Shown piece by piece: positions 25,772 to 40,315 of a stretch of DNA of 64,000 nt. The position numbers were made by a program, and so were the translations under genes. Location: contig NZ_SSWX01000002.1 of NCBI RefSeq assembly GCF_004803635.1, positions 124,001-188,000 of the forward strand, read 5' to 3'. Source of the stretch: Lampropedia aestuarii (GTDB lineage: Bacteria > Pseudomonadota > Gammaproteobacteria > Burkholderiales > Burkholderiaceae_C). The first letter of the stretch is position 1. The number at the start of each line of letters is the position of its first letter. The notes beneath the pieces are model-generated. The model had not been told where the DNA came from and searched no databases. It saw only the letters and a list, made by a program, of their open reading frames with translations.

Positions 25772-27562
25772 TTAGGCTGTGGCATGTATCTCAGACGCGT
25801 CTGGCTCGTCATCTACACCCAGATAGGCCTCGATGACGCGTGGATTGGCTTGTACCTCGACAGGCTTGCCTTCGGCGATCTTGGTGCCGTAGTCGAGCAC
25901 AATGACGTGGTCAGACACAGACATCACCAGATCCATGTGGTGCTCGACCATCAAAATGCTCACGCCACACTGGCCTATACGCAGCAGCAGCTGCCCCAGC
26001 TCCGCGGTTTCCTGGGGATTGAGGCCTGCTGCAGGCTCATCGAGTAATAACAGCTGAGGCTCGGTGGCAAGCGCACGCGCTAGCTCTACGCGGCGCTGCA
26101 GGCCGTAGGAAAGACTACCTGCCGGATGCTCGCATAAATGGGACAATCCAACCAATTCAAGCAACTCCAGTGCTCGGGCCTGGGTGATGGCCTCTTGCTT
26201 TAACGCACCAGGCAGTCCAAGCAAAGAGCTCACAAAGCCATTGCGCATTCTGGTGTGATGCCCAAGCATGACGTTATCGAGCACGGACAAATCCGCAAAC
26301 AGGCGCAAATTCTGGAACGTGCGTCCCATGCCCATGCGGCAAATCTCGTGTGCAGGCTTGTCTGCAATCTCTTGCCCCAGGAACTTGATCGAGCCTGAGG
26401 TCGGTGCCACCACGCCGGTCAGCATATTGATCATCGTGCTTTTGCCTGCGCCGTTGGGGCCAATCAAGGCGTGGATATGGCCGCGCTGCAAGCAAAACGA
26501 CACGTTCTGAGCCGGCTTGACGCCGCCATAAGCCTTTGTTACCCCTTCAACGACCAGCAAATCGCCACTCGCAACAGGTCCTATACGCGTTGTTTTTGGC
26601 GTCTCGCCCGTGCTGAGGCGCTGTTTTTTAGGCTTGCGCTTAAAGCATGTTTGCAGCGCGCCAGTGACACCACCGGGCATTGCATACAGGGCAAACAGCA
26701 ACAAAAAACCGTATAAAAAATGCTGTGCGGATGGCCAGCGTGCCAGCGCAGCATCAATCGCAGTCAACACAATGGCGCCAACCAGCGGGCCATACATCGA
26801 ACCTGCACCACCAAACAAAACCAGCAGCAAAATGAAAATCGACAAATGGAAGGTGATGAAGTCAGAGTTGATGTATTGGTTCTGCTGTGCAACCAGCGCA
26901 CCAGCAATGCCACAGGTGACAGCCGCCACCACAAAAGCGATCACTTTGGCGCGGTAGACACGCACCCCAACCGACGACGACGCAATCTCATCGGCCTGCA
27001 GCGACAACAGCGCCCGGCCAAATCGGCCATGCAACAAATTGCGGATCAACACGTGCGCAACGGCGCACAGCACGACAGCAAACCAGACCCATTGCTGGGT
27101 TGTTAGTGGCTGCTCATTCCAGCTGATGGGCCGAATGCCATAAATGCCTTGCGCACCGCCAAACACCTCGGTCCACTCGCCCACAAGCTTCTCAACCACA
27201 ATGCCAAAAGCCAGCGTAACCATCGCGAGGTAAGGCCCTTTGACCCGCAAGGAAGGCAAGGCAATCAATACACCACAAAGCCCAGCAATCACCGCCGCCA
27301 GCACGAGGGCCCACCAAGGACTGATCTCGGTTTTGGTGGTCAGCAACGCCACCGCATAAGCGCCTGCGGCAAACAAACCGGCCTGGCCAAGCGACTTTTG
27401 TCCCGCGTAACCCACCAGGACATTCATGCCGACGGCACACAGGTAGTAAACACACATCATGAAAATGATGCGCAGGTAGTAGTCATTGCTGAGCAATGAC
27501 GTGGCTGCGATCACAGCGGCCGCTACCAGAGCGACATCCAGAGTATTGATTACGCGACTCAT
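25772..27562 (-). CDS. ABC transporter permease-ATPase fusion (LivM-LivG)
   Basis: This 596-residue protein joins a LivM-type permease (about 1-300, roughly eight to ten hydrophobic helices) to a LivG-type ATPase (about 340-580). The permease has MNVLVGYAGQKSLGQAGLFAAGAY. The ATPase has Walker A GPNGAGKST, a LivG MGMGRTFQNLRLF segment, LSYGLQRRVELARAL as its signature, and LLLLDEPAAGLNP. The linker is Lys/Arg/Thr-rich. Such fusions are known among Burkholderiales importers. The start overlaps the livH stop by 4 bp. Confidence 0.93.
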   Translation of the reverse strand: MSRVINTLDVALVAAAVIAATSLLSNDYYLRIIFMMCVYYLCAVGMNVLVGYAGQKSLGQAGLFAAGAYAVALLTTKTEISPWWALVLAAVIAGLCGVLIALPSLRVKGPYLAMVTLAFGIVVEKLVGEWTEVFGGAQGIYGIRPISWNEQPLTTQQWVWFAVVLCAVAHVLIRNLLHGRFGRALLSLQADEIASSSVGVRVYRAKVIAFVVAAVTCGIAGALVAQQNQYINSDFITFHLSIFILLLVLFGGAGSMYGPLVGAIVLTAIDAALARWPSAQHFLYGFLLLFALYAMPGGVTGALQTCFKRKPKKQRLSTGETPKTTRIGPVASGDLLVVEGVTKAYGGVKPAQNVSFCLQRGHIHALIGPNGAGKSTMINMLTGVVAPTSGSIKFLGQEIADKPAHEICRMGMGRTFQNLRLFADLSVLDNVMLGHHTRMRNGFVSSLLGLPGALKQEAITQARALELLELVGLSHLCEHPAGSLSYGLQRRVELARALATEPQLLLLDEPAAGLNPQETAELGQLLLRIGQCGVSILMVEHHMDLVMSVSDHVIVLDYGTKIAEGKPVEVQANPRVIEAYLGVDDEPDASEIHATA

Positions 27563-28482
27563 ACCTTCTCCACCATGGGCTTACCAAACAGGCCTGTAGG
27601 GCGGAAAGCGAGCACCAGAATCACCAGCGCAAACACCGCCACCTCGCGCCACTGTGCTTGCCACAAATTGACCATCGACTCCAGCACGCCAAGCGCAAAG
27701 CCACCAATGACACAGCCGCGTGGATTGCTAAGCCCGCCAATCATTGCGCCCGAGAATCCCTTCAGGCCCACGGCCAGGCCCATGAACAAAGAGGCCTGCG
27801 CGATAGGGGCGAGCAAAAACCCGGAAAGACCTGCCAAGGCCGAGCTGACCACGAATGCGCCCACCATCACAGCATTCGTGTTAATTCCCATCAGACTGGC
27901 AACCTGGCCATTTGCAGCGACCGCACGCATGGTTTTGCCCACCATGGTGCGGTTCATTACCCAGTCAAACACCAGCATGATGAGCACTGCGACAGCCAAA
28001 GTCAGCAACTCTTGCGGGCGCACACCGATGCCGAAGAATCGAATCACCTCATCGCCAACAGGGCCGGGCACAACAACCGGCTTTGGCCCCCAAATGGCCA
28101 GGCCAATGCTTTGCAAGATGACCCCAAAGCCCAGGGTGCTCATCACCCACGCCATGCCAGGGCGCCCAGCAAAAGGGCGCACACCCAGCCAGTACAGCAA
28201 CCAGCCAAGCAAGCCCATCACCCCCAGCGTGACCAGCAAAGCGATCAGCTGCGCGCCAGCGCCTGGCAGCAAAGTGCCAAAGCTAGAAGAAGTAACAGGC
28301 AGGCCCAGCATCAGAAAGAGCGCGCTCATGCCGATGAAAGCCCCGGCAGACACGAACTCGCCATGGGAGAAGTTCAGTGTCTTGGTGGTTGTAAAAGTAA
28401 TGCTAAAACCCAGTGCGACTAGTGCGTATGCTCCGCCCACAGCCAAGCCACTGAGCATCGCCTGTAACAGCGGCTCAATCAT
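27559..28482 (-). CDS. Branched-chain-type ABC transporter permease (LivH-like)
   Basis: This 307-residue inner-membrane permease has about eight hydrophobic helices. LivH markers are GLAVGGAYALVALGFSITF near the N-terminus, LNFSHGEFVSAGAF, and the cytoplasmic GKTMRAVAANGQVASLMGIN loop that contacts the ATPase. The start at 28482 (MIEPLLQ) follows GGAGATAACA. It overlaps the fusion gene by 4 bp and lies 57 bp after the receptor gene. Confidence 0.94.
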   Translation of the reverse strand: MIEPLLQAMLSGLAVGGAYALVALGFSITFTTTKTLNFSHGEFVSAGAFIGMSALFLMLGLPVTSSSFGTLLPGAGAQLIALLVTLGVMGLLGWLLYWLGVRPFAGRPGMAWVMSTLGFGVILQSIGLAIWGPKPVVVPGPVGDEVIRFFGIGVRPQELLTLAVAVLIMLVFDWVMNRTMVGKTMRAVAANGQVASLMGINTNAVMVGAFVVSSALAGLSGFLLAPIAQASLFMGLAVGLKGFSGAMIGGLSNPRGCVIGGFALGVLESMVNLWQAQWREVAVFALVILVLAFRPTGLFGKPMVEKV

Positions 28483-28539
28483 TGTTATCTCCAAGAATTA
28501 GTGGGGCAGGCAAGAGCCGCCCCAGGTGTGTGCCGAACC

Positions 28540-29736
28540 TTATTGCTTGAAGTCGGCCGGAACCAGCGCGTTCACGATGGCATCCGTATACGGTTGCAAC
28601 GAACCATCCTGCCAGCGAATCCAGACCAGGTCTTGGGCTGTCAAGGCTTCGTGATTGGTTTTGCTAAACGGCTTCTCGTAGGTCTTTAACATGCCTTGCA
28701 CGGGCGCTTGCAAATCTTCAAGCGCCAATCGCACCGCATTGCCTTCAATGCTGCCCGCTTGCTTCACAGCAGCGGCATACAGCTGGATAGAGTCATAGCC
28801 ATGCAAGGCAAAAGAAAATGAGCCAGGCGCTTTCAATTGGCTGCCGATGCGCTCAAACAGTGCCTGTTGCGCTGGCGTGCGGTTCTCGCTCACGGTGCGC
28901 ATGAAAATTGGCTTTTCTGCCAAGGTTTTACCTGCTGCATCGTAGAACGTGATGTTGTCAGCCGCCCACGAGGTCAGCACCAACGGAAAGTAATCAATCT
29001 TCTCCATGCTGCGCACCAACTGCGCAATCGGTGTTCCCTGTGCCCACACCACCACGGTATCCACACCAGCGGACTTCATTTTGCTCAGTTGCGACGTCAT
29101 GTCTGTATCGCCCACAGCAAACTTTTCAGTGGCCGCAATCTGAATACCTTGCAGCTTGGCAAGCGCTTCCATGTCCTTTAAGCCCCCTTGGCCGTAACCA
29201 GTGGTCTCAGCCATCAAGCCGACGACTTTGGATTGGGCTTCGTTCTTTTTGACATAGGCCATTAAAGCCGCCACCTGCTCGCGGTCTACCATCGAGACAC
29301 GGAACATGTAGTTGTCAGCGCCAGCAGCCATCGGCTTGGTGATCTCAGTGCCAGAGGCGACGTTGCCAATGACAGGCACCTTTTTTTGGTTGGCAATGTG
29401 CTTCCACGCCATCGCATTGCCAGAGTTGGTAGGGCCAAACACCGCAGCGACTTTTTCACTGTCAACCAGCTCACTCATGTTTTGGATCGACTTGGGCGGC
29501 GCAGATGTGTCGTCCCTGCTCACCAACACGATTTGTCTGCCCAGCAAACCACCGCTTGCATTGAGATCAGCAATAGCCGCCTCCATGCCCAAGACCGCAG
29601 CTTGGCCACTTTGTGCAGATGGCGAAGCCGACAAGTCACCGTTGTAGCCCAGCTTGATATCCTGTGCATGCAAGGCAGCTGCTGCGAAAAAACAGGCTGT
29701 CAGAATGCTGCGTTTGAAGAGCGAGGTGTTGCTCAT
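28540..29736 (-). CDS. Branched-chain-type ABC transporter substrate-binding protein (LivK-like)
   Basis: This 398-residue periplasmic receptor has an N-terminal signal peptide (MSNTSLFKRSILTACFFAAA, cleavage near LHA). The type 1 periplasmic fold is seen in IKLGYNGDLSASPSAQSGQ, VFGPTNSGNAMA and the NVASGTEITKP ligand loop. The start at 29736 follows GGAGACA. It is the ligand-selecting part of the complete importer encoded downstream. The position next to a dehydrogenase and an SDR suggests a catabolic substrate. Confidence 0.93.
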   Translation of the reverse strand: MSNTSLFKRSILTACFFAAAALHAQDIKLGYNGDLSASPSAQSGQAAVLGMEAAIADLNASGGLLGRQIVLVSRDDTSAPPKSIQNMSELVDSEKVAAVFGPTNSGNAMAWKHIANQKKVPVIGNVASGTEITKPMAAGADNYMFRVSMVDREQVAALMAYVKKNEAQSKVVGLMAETTGYGQGGLKDMEALAKLQGIQIAATEKFAVGDTDMTSQLSKMKSAGVDTVVVWAQGTPIAQLVRSMEKIDYFPLVLTSWAADNITFYDAAGKTLAEKPIFMRTVSENRTPAQQALFERIGSQLKAPGSFSFALHGYDSIQLYAAAVKQAGSIEGNAVRLALEDLQAPVQGMLKTYEKPFSKTNHEALTAQDLVWIRWQDGSLQPYTDAIVNALVPADFKQ

Positions 29737-29804
29737 GTTTGTCTCCATTGTGATTTATTCAACTTGCGAAGAATTTTGGGTTGCGTGCTTGGACAATGAG
29801 TGGC

Positions 29805-30581
29805 CTAAGCGGCTAAAAATCCACCATCGATAGGAAGCGTCACACCGGTCACATAGCTGGCCATCGCTGAGGCCAAAAATACCACCGGGCCAACCAATTC
29901 CTCGGGTTGGCCAACGCGCGCCATCGGCGTGCGCAGCATGAATTTGTCCAGCCGTTCAGGGGCTTCTCGCGTGTAAGAAGTCATCGGTGTCTCAATCACC
30001 CCTGGGGCAATGGCATTGACCCGAATACCGTCTTTGGCCAGCTCCACGGCCATGGCTTGCGTCAGCAGCTTCACCGCTCCTTTGGAGGGCGAATACCCCA
30101 CCACGTTTGGGATGCCAGTCGTTGACGCAATCGAGCCGACATTGATGATGACGCCGCGTGTTTTTCTCAGTGCGCCCAGCCAGGCATGGGATGGCAAAAA
30201 CGTCCCCATCACATTGACATCCAGTGTGCGCTGCAGATTGGCAGCCACATTCGGACTATCCAAACCTTCGCGCACAATGATGCCTGCGTTATTCACCAGG
30301 ATGTCGATGTCGCCCACTTCGCGCGCAACGACCATTGCCAATGCATCGCAGGCCTGGCCTGCGCTCACATCCAGCTTGTAGGCATGGCTGGCGCCGCCTG
30401 CTGCACGAATCTCCTGGGCGACCAAGTGGGCATTGGCCTCATTGATATCGGTGATGACCACCGTCGCTCCGGCCATTGCCAAGCCTTTCGCAATCGCTTT
30501 GCCATTGCCTTGCCCGGCCCCTGTGACCAATGCAATCCGGCCACCGAGCACTTGCGGCGCCATCTGCTGCGTTACTTCCAT
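29805..30581 (-). CDS. Short-chain dehydrogenase/reductase
   Basis: This is a 258-residue classical SDR. The cofactor motif GAGQGNG is at 21-27, with Asp45 after the second strand (ITDIN) favouring NAD(H). NNAG is at 97-100, and the catalytic Ser150, Tyr163 and Lys167 are in place. The C-terminal VTGVTLPIDGGF is typical. The family interconverts alcohols and ketones. It lies 62 bp after the flavoprotein gene and 68 bp before the ABC receptor gene, suggesting alcohol oxidation before ring desaturation, or the reverse. The start at 30581 follows AAGGGAATAGCA. Confidence 0.93.
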   Translation of the reverse strand: MEVTQQMAPQVLGGRIALVTGAGQGNGKAIAKGLAMAGATVVITDINEANAHLVAQEIRAAGGASHAYKLDVSAGQACDALAMVVAREVGDIDILVNNAGIIVREGLDSPNVAANLQRTLDVNVMGTFLPSHAWLGALRKTRGVIINVGSIASTTGIPNVVGYSPSKGAVKLLTQAMAVELAKDGIRVNAIAPGVIETPMTSYTREAPERLDKFMLRTPMARVGQPEELVGPVVFLASAMASYVTGVTLPIDGGFLAA

Positions 30582-30643
30582 TGCTATTCCCTTGTGTTGT
30601 ATGTGACCGCCTGGCTTGGCAGGCCAGCCTGGATCTACTGTGG

Positions 30644-32359
30644 TTAGCCTGCAGTGGGCAAATTGGGCTGCTTGGCCAAGGCTTTGCCAGCCACATAGCC
30701 AAAGGTCAACGCGGGCCCCAGCGTAATCCCTGCACCAGGGTAATTGCCGCCCATCACACTGGCCGCATCGTTGCCAACCGCGTAAAGCCCGGCAATAGCG
30801 TCTCCATGCTGGCTCAGCACCTGGCATTGCGCATTGGTCTCCAGACCAGCAAATGTGCCAATCTCACCCACCACGACCTTGAGCGCATAGAACGGGCCCT
30901 GCTCAATCGCGGCCATGCAAGGATTTGGCGCAACCAAAGAATCCCCTTGAAACCGGTTGTAGGCAGTACTGCCCTTGTTGAATTGCGTGTCCTTACCGGT
31001 GGCGGCATCGCGATTGAACAACTGCACGGCCTCTTGCAATGCCTTGGCAGGCACGCCAATACTTTGCGCCAGCTCTTGCACGCTCTTGCCACGCTTGAGA
31101 TAGCCGCTGCGCAAATGTTTGCCAATCGGCAAAGGAAATGGTGCGACAGCGCCCAACCCATACTCACGCAAATGTTTGTGGTCGCAAATCAGCCAGCAAG
31201 ACACCTCAGGCAGGCCAGCACAGGCTTTGACCAGGTCTTGAATAAAGTCGTGGTAGGACAGCGCCTCATTGGTGAAGCGCTGGCCCTTGGGTGTGATCGC
31301 GATCACGCCTGGTTTGGCTCGGTCAATAAAGTGTGGCATTACGCCTTGGGAACCATCTTTGCGCTGTGTGACCGAGGTCGGGCACCAGGCCGCCGCGTTC
31401 GGAATCGACGCATCGACCCAGCCACCAACCGACTCACCAAGACGCAGCCCATCACCCGTATTGAGCGGTGGCGATGGCGTGAAATGCTCTTTGCCTGTAG
31501 GCGCATGGGGAAACAACTGCTTGCGACGCTCAATGTCATACGGGAAGCCACCACAGGCAAGCACCACCCCTTTGCGCACACGCACCTCGACGGGCTTGCC
31601 CTCGCGCACCACAACCGCCCCCGTCACGACATTGTTTTCAAGCACCAGCTTGGTGACCGGCGCATCAAGCCAGACCTCGACCTTGAGATCCATGCCCGCC
31701 TTGGCAAGACGCCCTGCCAAGGCATTGCCATTGGTCAAGGTCATGCCTCGCCCATGGCGCAACACATCTGCAAAATGTCCGCCAAAGCGTTTGGCCACGT
31801 ACCAGAATGATTCAAGCGACTTGAACGCGCGCAGAAAATGCCACAGTTCCTTGCCCGAGCCAAGCATCATTCCAAATACCGTCAGCTCCGGCACGGGTGG
31901 TGCCAATTGCGCAATGCGCGGGCCCAGTTCACGCGCATCAAAGGGGCGCGTCACCATTGAGCGTCCACCTTGCTGACCGCCAGGCGCTTCGGCGTGGTAG
32001 TCCGGAAACACCGGCGGCATATCAAATTGCACACAGGTTTTTTCTGTAAAGAAATCAATCGCCTTAGGGCCATTTTCCAAAAATGCATCCACTCTTTCCG
32101 CATTGAAATGCGTGGTGGTTTCATGCTGCAAATACGCACGCGCAGCACCTGCTGGCTCATGAATGCCCTGCTCTTTGGCCAATTTGGTGTTGGGAATCCA
32201 CAGCCATCCACCCGACCTTGCTGTCGTACCTCCATAGAGCGAGGCCTTGTCCACCACCAAAACCTTCAGCCCTTCATAGGCTGCAGTAATGGCTGCAGAC
32301 ATTCCTGATGCGCCAGTGCCCACCACCAACACATCGTATTCACTACCCGACTTACTCAT
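30644..32359 (-). CDS. FAD-dependent dehydrogenase, 3-ketosteroid delta-1-dehydrogenase-like
   Basis: This 571-residue flavoprotein has an N-terminal dinucleotide motif VVGTGASG (12-19) followed by GGTTARSGGWLWIPN, the signature of the KstD / fumarate reductase flavoprotein branch. The C-terminal GLYAVGNDAASVMGGNYPGAGITLGPALTFGYVAG closes the FAD site. KstD-like enzymes introduce a double bond next to a ring ketone; relatives act on steroids and on 4-oxocyclohexanecarboxylate. No steroid ring-cleavage genes are nearby, so a simpler alicyclic ketone is as likely. It is first in the minus-strand cluster and divergent from the IclR regulator. Confidence 0.88.
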   Translation of the reverse strand: MSKSGSEYDVLVVGTGASGMSAAITAAYEGLKVLVVDKASLYGGTTARSGGWLWIPNTKLAKEQGIHEPAGAARAYLQHETTTHFNAERVDAFLENGPKAIDFFTEKTCVQFDMPPVFPDYHAEAPGGQQGGRSMVTRPFDARELGPRIAQLAPPVPELTVFGMMLGSGKELWHFLRAFKSLESFWYVAKRFGGHFADVLRHGRGMTLTNGNALAGRLAKAGMDLKVEVWLDAPVTKLVLENNVVTGAVVVREGKPVEVRVRKGVVLACGGFPYDIERRKQLFPHAPTGKEHFTPSPPLNTGDGLRLGESVGGWVDASIPNAAAWCPTSVTQRKDGSQGVMPHFIDRAKPGVIAITPKGQRFTNEALSYHDFIQDLVKACAGLPEVSCWLICDHKHLREYGLGAVAPFPLPIGKHLRSGYLKRGKSVQELAQSIGVPAKALQEAVQLFNRDAATGKDTQFNKGSTAYNRFQGDSLVAPNPCMAAIEQGPFYALKVVVGEIGTFAGLETNAQCQVLSQHGDAIAGLYAVGNDAASVMGGNYPGAGITLGPALTFGYVAGKALAKQPNLPTAG

Positions 32360-32404
32360 TGCCCGTTGCTCCTCATTTCAGTGACCACTTCACCAAGAAG
32401 TGGC

Positions 32405-32440
32405 ATTAGTATGACACTAATCTATTTGTTCAAGACTAAT
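32405..32440. promoter_or_regulatory. Putative IclR-family operator between divergent genes
   Basis: A perfect inverted repeat ATTAGT-ATGAC-ACTAAT lies at 32405-32421, with a third half-site ACTAAT at 32435-32440. It sits in the 132-bp A+T-rich gap between the flavoprotein and iclR genes, where a shared operator would be expected. Confidence 0.6.
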
Positions 32441-32491
32441 TATTTACCCTAATCAAACGAAGATGATAAAATCGAAAAATTAGGAGGAACC

Positions 32492-33304
32492 ATGCAAAAA
32501 CTTGAAATTGAAACGGACGATCCAGCCACTGAAAAAGGACGCCGCGGCATCCAATCGATTGAAGCGGGAGGTCAACTGTTACTGGCACTGGCCGAGCAAG
32601 GCCACCCGATGCCACTGCGCGAATTGGCCAAGGCCGCAGACATGGCCCCAGGCAAAGCCCACCCTTACCTGGTCAGCTTTGGCAAGCTAGGTCTGGTGAC
32701 GCAAGAGGCCTCCAACGGCCACTACTGGCTTGGGCCTACAGCCATGCAATTGGGGTTGGTGACGCTGCGCATGCTCAACCCGGTGCGCGAAGCCACCTCG
32801 TATGCAGAGGCACTGGCAAGAGAGACCGGCCACAGCGTGGCTCTGGCTGTCTGGGGCAACCAAGGTCCGACGATCGTCTTTCAATTCGATGCGATTTACC
32901 CCTTGCATACGAATATCCGCACCGGCACCGTCATGTCGCTCGCTGGCACGGCGACCGGACGCCTATTTGCTGCCTACTTGCCCGCCAAGCTCATTGAAGA
33001 GTCCTTGCTCGAAGACGAGCGGCGCCTGGGCCCAGACATTGCCACAGCCATTGACAGAGAAGAGCTGCAAAGCCTGGTCAATGAAATACGCAAACATGGG
33101 CTCTCTCGCACCATCAACAACCCAACGCCGGGTGTGTCTTCATTTGCGGCGCCGGTGTTTGACTACTCCGGCAATATTGTTCTTGGCATCACGTTGATGG
33201 GCAGAACCCGCTCTTTTGACACCGACTGGGATGGCAAAGAAGCCAAGGCCATCAAATCATTCAGCCTGGAAGTCTCGCGCCGACTGGGGCACCAGTCAAA
33301 ATAA
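32492..33304 (+). CDS. IclR-family transcriptional regulator
   Basis: This 270-residue regulator has an N-terminal winged helix at about 18-80 (LRELAKAADMAPGKAHPYLVSFGKLGLV) and an IclR effector domain from about 95 (GHSVALAVWGNQGPTIV... NPTPGVSSFAAPVFDYSGNIV). IclR regulators usually sense a pathway intermediate and control the adjacent operon. AGGAGG lies at the start. The divergent orientation and shared operator make it the likely regulator of the cluster ending at 20734. Confidence 0.9.
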   Translation: MQKLEIETDDPATEKGRRGIQSIEAGGQLLLALAEQGHPMPLRELAKAADMAPGKAHPYLVSFGKLGLVTQEASNGHYWLGPTAMQLGLVTLRMLNPVREATSYAEALARETGHSVALAVWGNQGPTIVFQFDAIYPLHTNIRTGTVMSLAGTATGRLFAAYLPAKLIEESLLEDERRLGPDIATAIDREELQSLVNEIRKHGLSRTINNPTPGVSSFAAPVFDYSGNIVLGITLMGRTRSFDTDWDGKEAKAIKSFSLEVSRRLGHQSK

Positions 33305-33456
33305 GCAATGCCAGTTTCTGGCATGCAACTCAGGCCGTTGCCAGCAAGCGGCCTCATGCGCGCATCGGAGTCAAGTGCACTGGCGCTTTCAGGTACAGCG
33401 CGCTCTTGAGGCCCAAAGAACACGGCCGCCGATGGCCCACAGCTACGTCCCTCTAA

Positions 33457-33505
33457 GAGCCTATTCATCATCTCCGCGGCTGCGTGGAAATGATGAACAG
33501 GCTCT
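33457..33505. repeat. Palindromic dispersed repeat
   Basis: AGAGCCTATTCATCATCTCC pairs with GGAAATGATGAACAGGCTCT, 18 of 20 positions, across a short GC-rich loop. It is downstream of iclR and shares its arms with the inner stem of the fbp terminator (16787-16838) and with 7358-7373. Confidence 0.8.
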
Positions 33506-33969
33506 AAACACGCTCGCCCCCTTGATCTCGTCTGAGCTCTGCATCAGTCGATCCGTGTGCGTTGTTTTTCTTCATCCATAGCAATCGCTACGGACAAAGA
33601 GATGCCTTGCGGCCCATCCCAATACCGCACTCATTCCAACAACCAGGCCTCTGCAGAGCCCTCCCCCTTGGCCACACCCCCTTTGCGGGCATTAATTGCG
33701 CGTCAAGTCAGCCAGCTGATGGGTCACACCCTCCTGAACAAGCAACGCAATGCCAATCACTTACCTTCAACAATCGATTTATATATGTCCCCAATTAATT
33801 ATCTATTTATAAAACAACATATTTAATATATCCGACCCCATTTAATTTTCTTGCCAGACCAAAAAAGTCAGCGTATTCTCCGCATCCGACCTGGTGCAAT
33901 AGGTTTGAGCCATTCAATCTAATGCACGCGATCACCCCACGATGAACACCCACAAGTAAGGAGTGCGCC
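33506..33969. other. Gap upstream of gltB with no recognisable gene
   Basis: No frame has coding signs. The last part (about 33770-33860) is strikingly A+T-rich compared with the rest of the window and probably holds the gltBD promoter. No single -35/-10 pair stands out. AAGGAG lies just before the gltB start. Confidence 0.5.
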
Positions 33970-38745
<4,776 letters not shown>

Positions 38746-38755
38746 AACCATGAGC

Positions 38756-38793
38756 GGCGCTGGACGGACCGCACGGTGCTCCAGTCCAGCGCC
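38756..38793 (+). other. Hairpin in the gltB-gltD gap
   Basis: GGCGCTGGAC (38756-38765) pairs perfectly with GTCCAGCGCC (38784-38793). There is no T-run, so it may protect or process the mRNA rather than end it, tuning the ratio of the two subunits. Confidence 0.55.
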
Positions 38794-38821
38794 TCTGCCA
38801 CGATGAACAAGGATTCCTAAA

Positions 38822-40297
38822 ATGGGAAAGACCACAGGTTTTCTAGAATACGACCGGATTGAAGAAGGCTATTTGCCAGTGCAAAAGCGCTTGAAGGACT
38901 ACAAGGAGTTCGTCATTGCGCTGGACGACTCGCAGGCCAAGATCCAGGGCGCGCGTTGCATGGACTGCGGCACACCGTTTTGCAACAACGGCTGCCCAGT
39001 CAACAACATCATTCCAGACTTCAATGATCTGGTCTACCGCCAGGACTGGCGCGCTGCGATTGCCGTGCTGCACAGCACCAACAACTTCCCAGAGTTCACC
39101 GGCCGCATTTGCCCGGCCCCCTGCGAAGCCGCTTGCGTGCTGAACATCAACGATGATGCAGTTGGCATCAAGAGCATTGAACACGCGATCATCGACCGCG
39201 CCTTTCAAGAAGGTTGGGTCAAGCCGCAATTGCCAAAGACCAAAACCGGCAAAACGGTCGCAGTGGTGGGCGCAGGACCTGCGGGTCTGGCTGCTGCCCA
39301 GCAGCTTGCCCGCGCCGGCCATGATGTGACGCTGTTTGAGAAAAACGACCGTGTCGGCGGTTTGCTGCGCTACGGCATTCCTGACTTCAAACTCGACAAA
39401 AGCCACATCGACCAACGCGTGGAGCAACTCGTGGCCGAAGGTGTGAAGATTCGCACCAGCGTGCTGATTGCTGGCAAAGATGGTCTGGGTAAAGACAGCA
39501 AAGTGACCAACTGGGCCAAAGAAACGATTGCCCCGGAAACGCTGATGGCCGAGTTCGACGCCGTCTTGCTGACCGGTGGTGCCGAACAAAGCCGTGACCT
39601 GCCCGTGCCAGGCCGTGAGCTCGATGGCGTGCATTTCGCGATGGAATTCCTGCCGCAGCAAAACAAGGCCAATGCGGGCGACAAGCTGAAAAACCAATTG
39701 CGCGCTGACGGCAAGCACGTGGTGGTCATTGGCGGCGGCGACACCGGCAGCGACTGCGTAGGCACCAGCAACCGCCATGGCGCGGCCAGCGTCACGCAAT
39801 TCGAGCTGATGCCCATGCCGCCCGAGCAAGAGAACAAGCCTTTGGTCTGGCCTTACTGGCCAATCAAACTGCGCACCAGCTCCAGCCATGAAGAAGGTGC
39901 AATCCGTGAATTCGCGATTGCGACCAAGGAATTCGTCGGTGAGAAAGGTAAATTGACAGCCGTCAAAACCGTGCGCCTGGAGTGGCAAGACGGCAAGATG
40001 ACCGAAGTGCCTGGCAGCGAACAAACCATCAAAGCCGATATGGTGTTTTTGGCCATGGGCTTTGTCAGCCCGGTGCAAACCGTGCTCAAAGCCTTTGGTG
40101 CTGACACCGATGCACGCGGCAATGTACGCGCCAGCACCGAGCTGGTCGGCGGCTATGCAACCAGCGTGCCAAAACTGTTTGCCGCAGGCGATATCCGCCG
40201 TGGCCAGTCCCTGGTTGTCTGGGCAATCCGCGAAGGCCGCCAGGCAGCGCGCGCAGTCGATGAGTTCCTGATGGGTGCGAGCGAACTGCCACGCTGA
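38822..40297 (+). CDS. gltD: Glutamate synthase (NADPH) small subunit
   Basis: This is the beta subunit that brings electrons from NADPH to GltB. The N-terminal double-cluster domain has Cys46, Cys49, Cys54, Cys58 and Cys97, Cys101, Cys105. The FAD motif GAGPAG is at 150-155, and a second nucleotide motif [12 protein letters not shown] lies near 302-313. Its 491 residues match the family. It lies downstream of gltB in one operon and ends before a bidirectional terminator. Confidence 0.97.
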   Translation: MGKTTGFLEYDRIEEGYLPVQKRLKDYKEFVIALDDSQAKIQGARCMDCGTPFCNNGCPVNNIIPDFNDLVYRQDWRAAIAVLHSTNNFPEFTGRICPAPCEAACVLNINDDAVGIKSIEHAIIDRAFQEGWVKPQLPKTKTGKTVAVVGAGPAGLAAAQQLARAGHDVTLFEKNDRVGGLLRYGIPDFKLDKSHIDQRVEQLVAEGVKIRTSVLIAGKDGLGKDSKVTNWAKETIAPETLMAEFDAVLLTGGAEQSRDLPVPGRELDGVHFAMEFLPQQNKANAGDKLKNQLRADGKHVVVIGGGDTGSDCVGTSNRHGAASVTQFELMPMPPEQENKPLVWPYWPIKLRTSSSHEEGAIREFAIATKEFVGEKGKLTAVKTVRLEWQDGKMTEVPGSEQTIKADMVFLAMGFVSPVQTVLKAFGADTDARGNVRASTELVGGYATSVPKLFAAGDIRRGQSLVVWAIREGRQAARAVDEFLMGASELPR

Positions 40298-40315
40298 CAC
40301 CAGCCAAGCACAATG

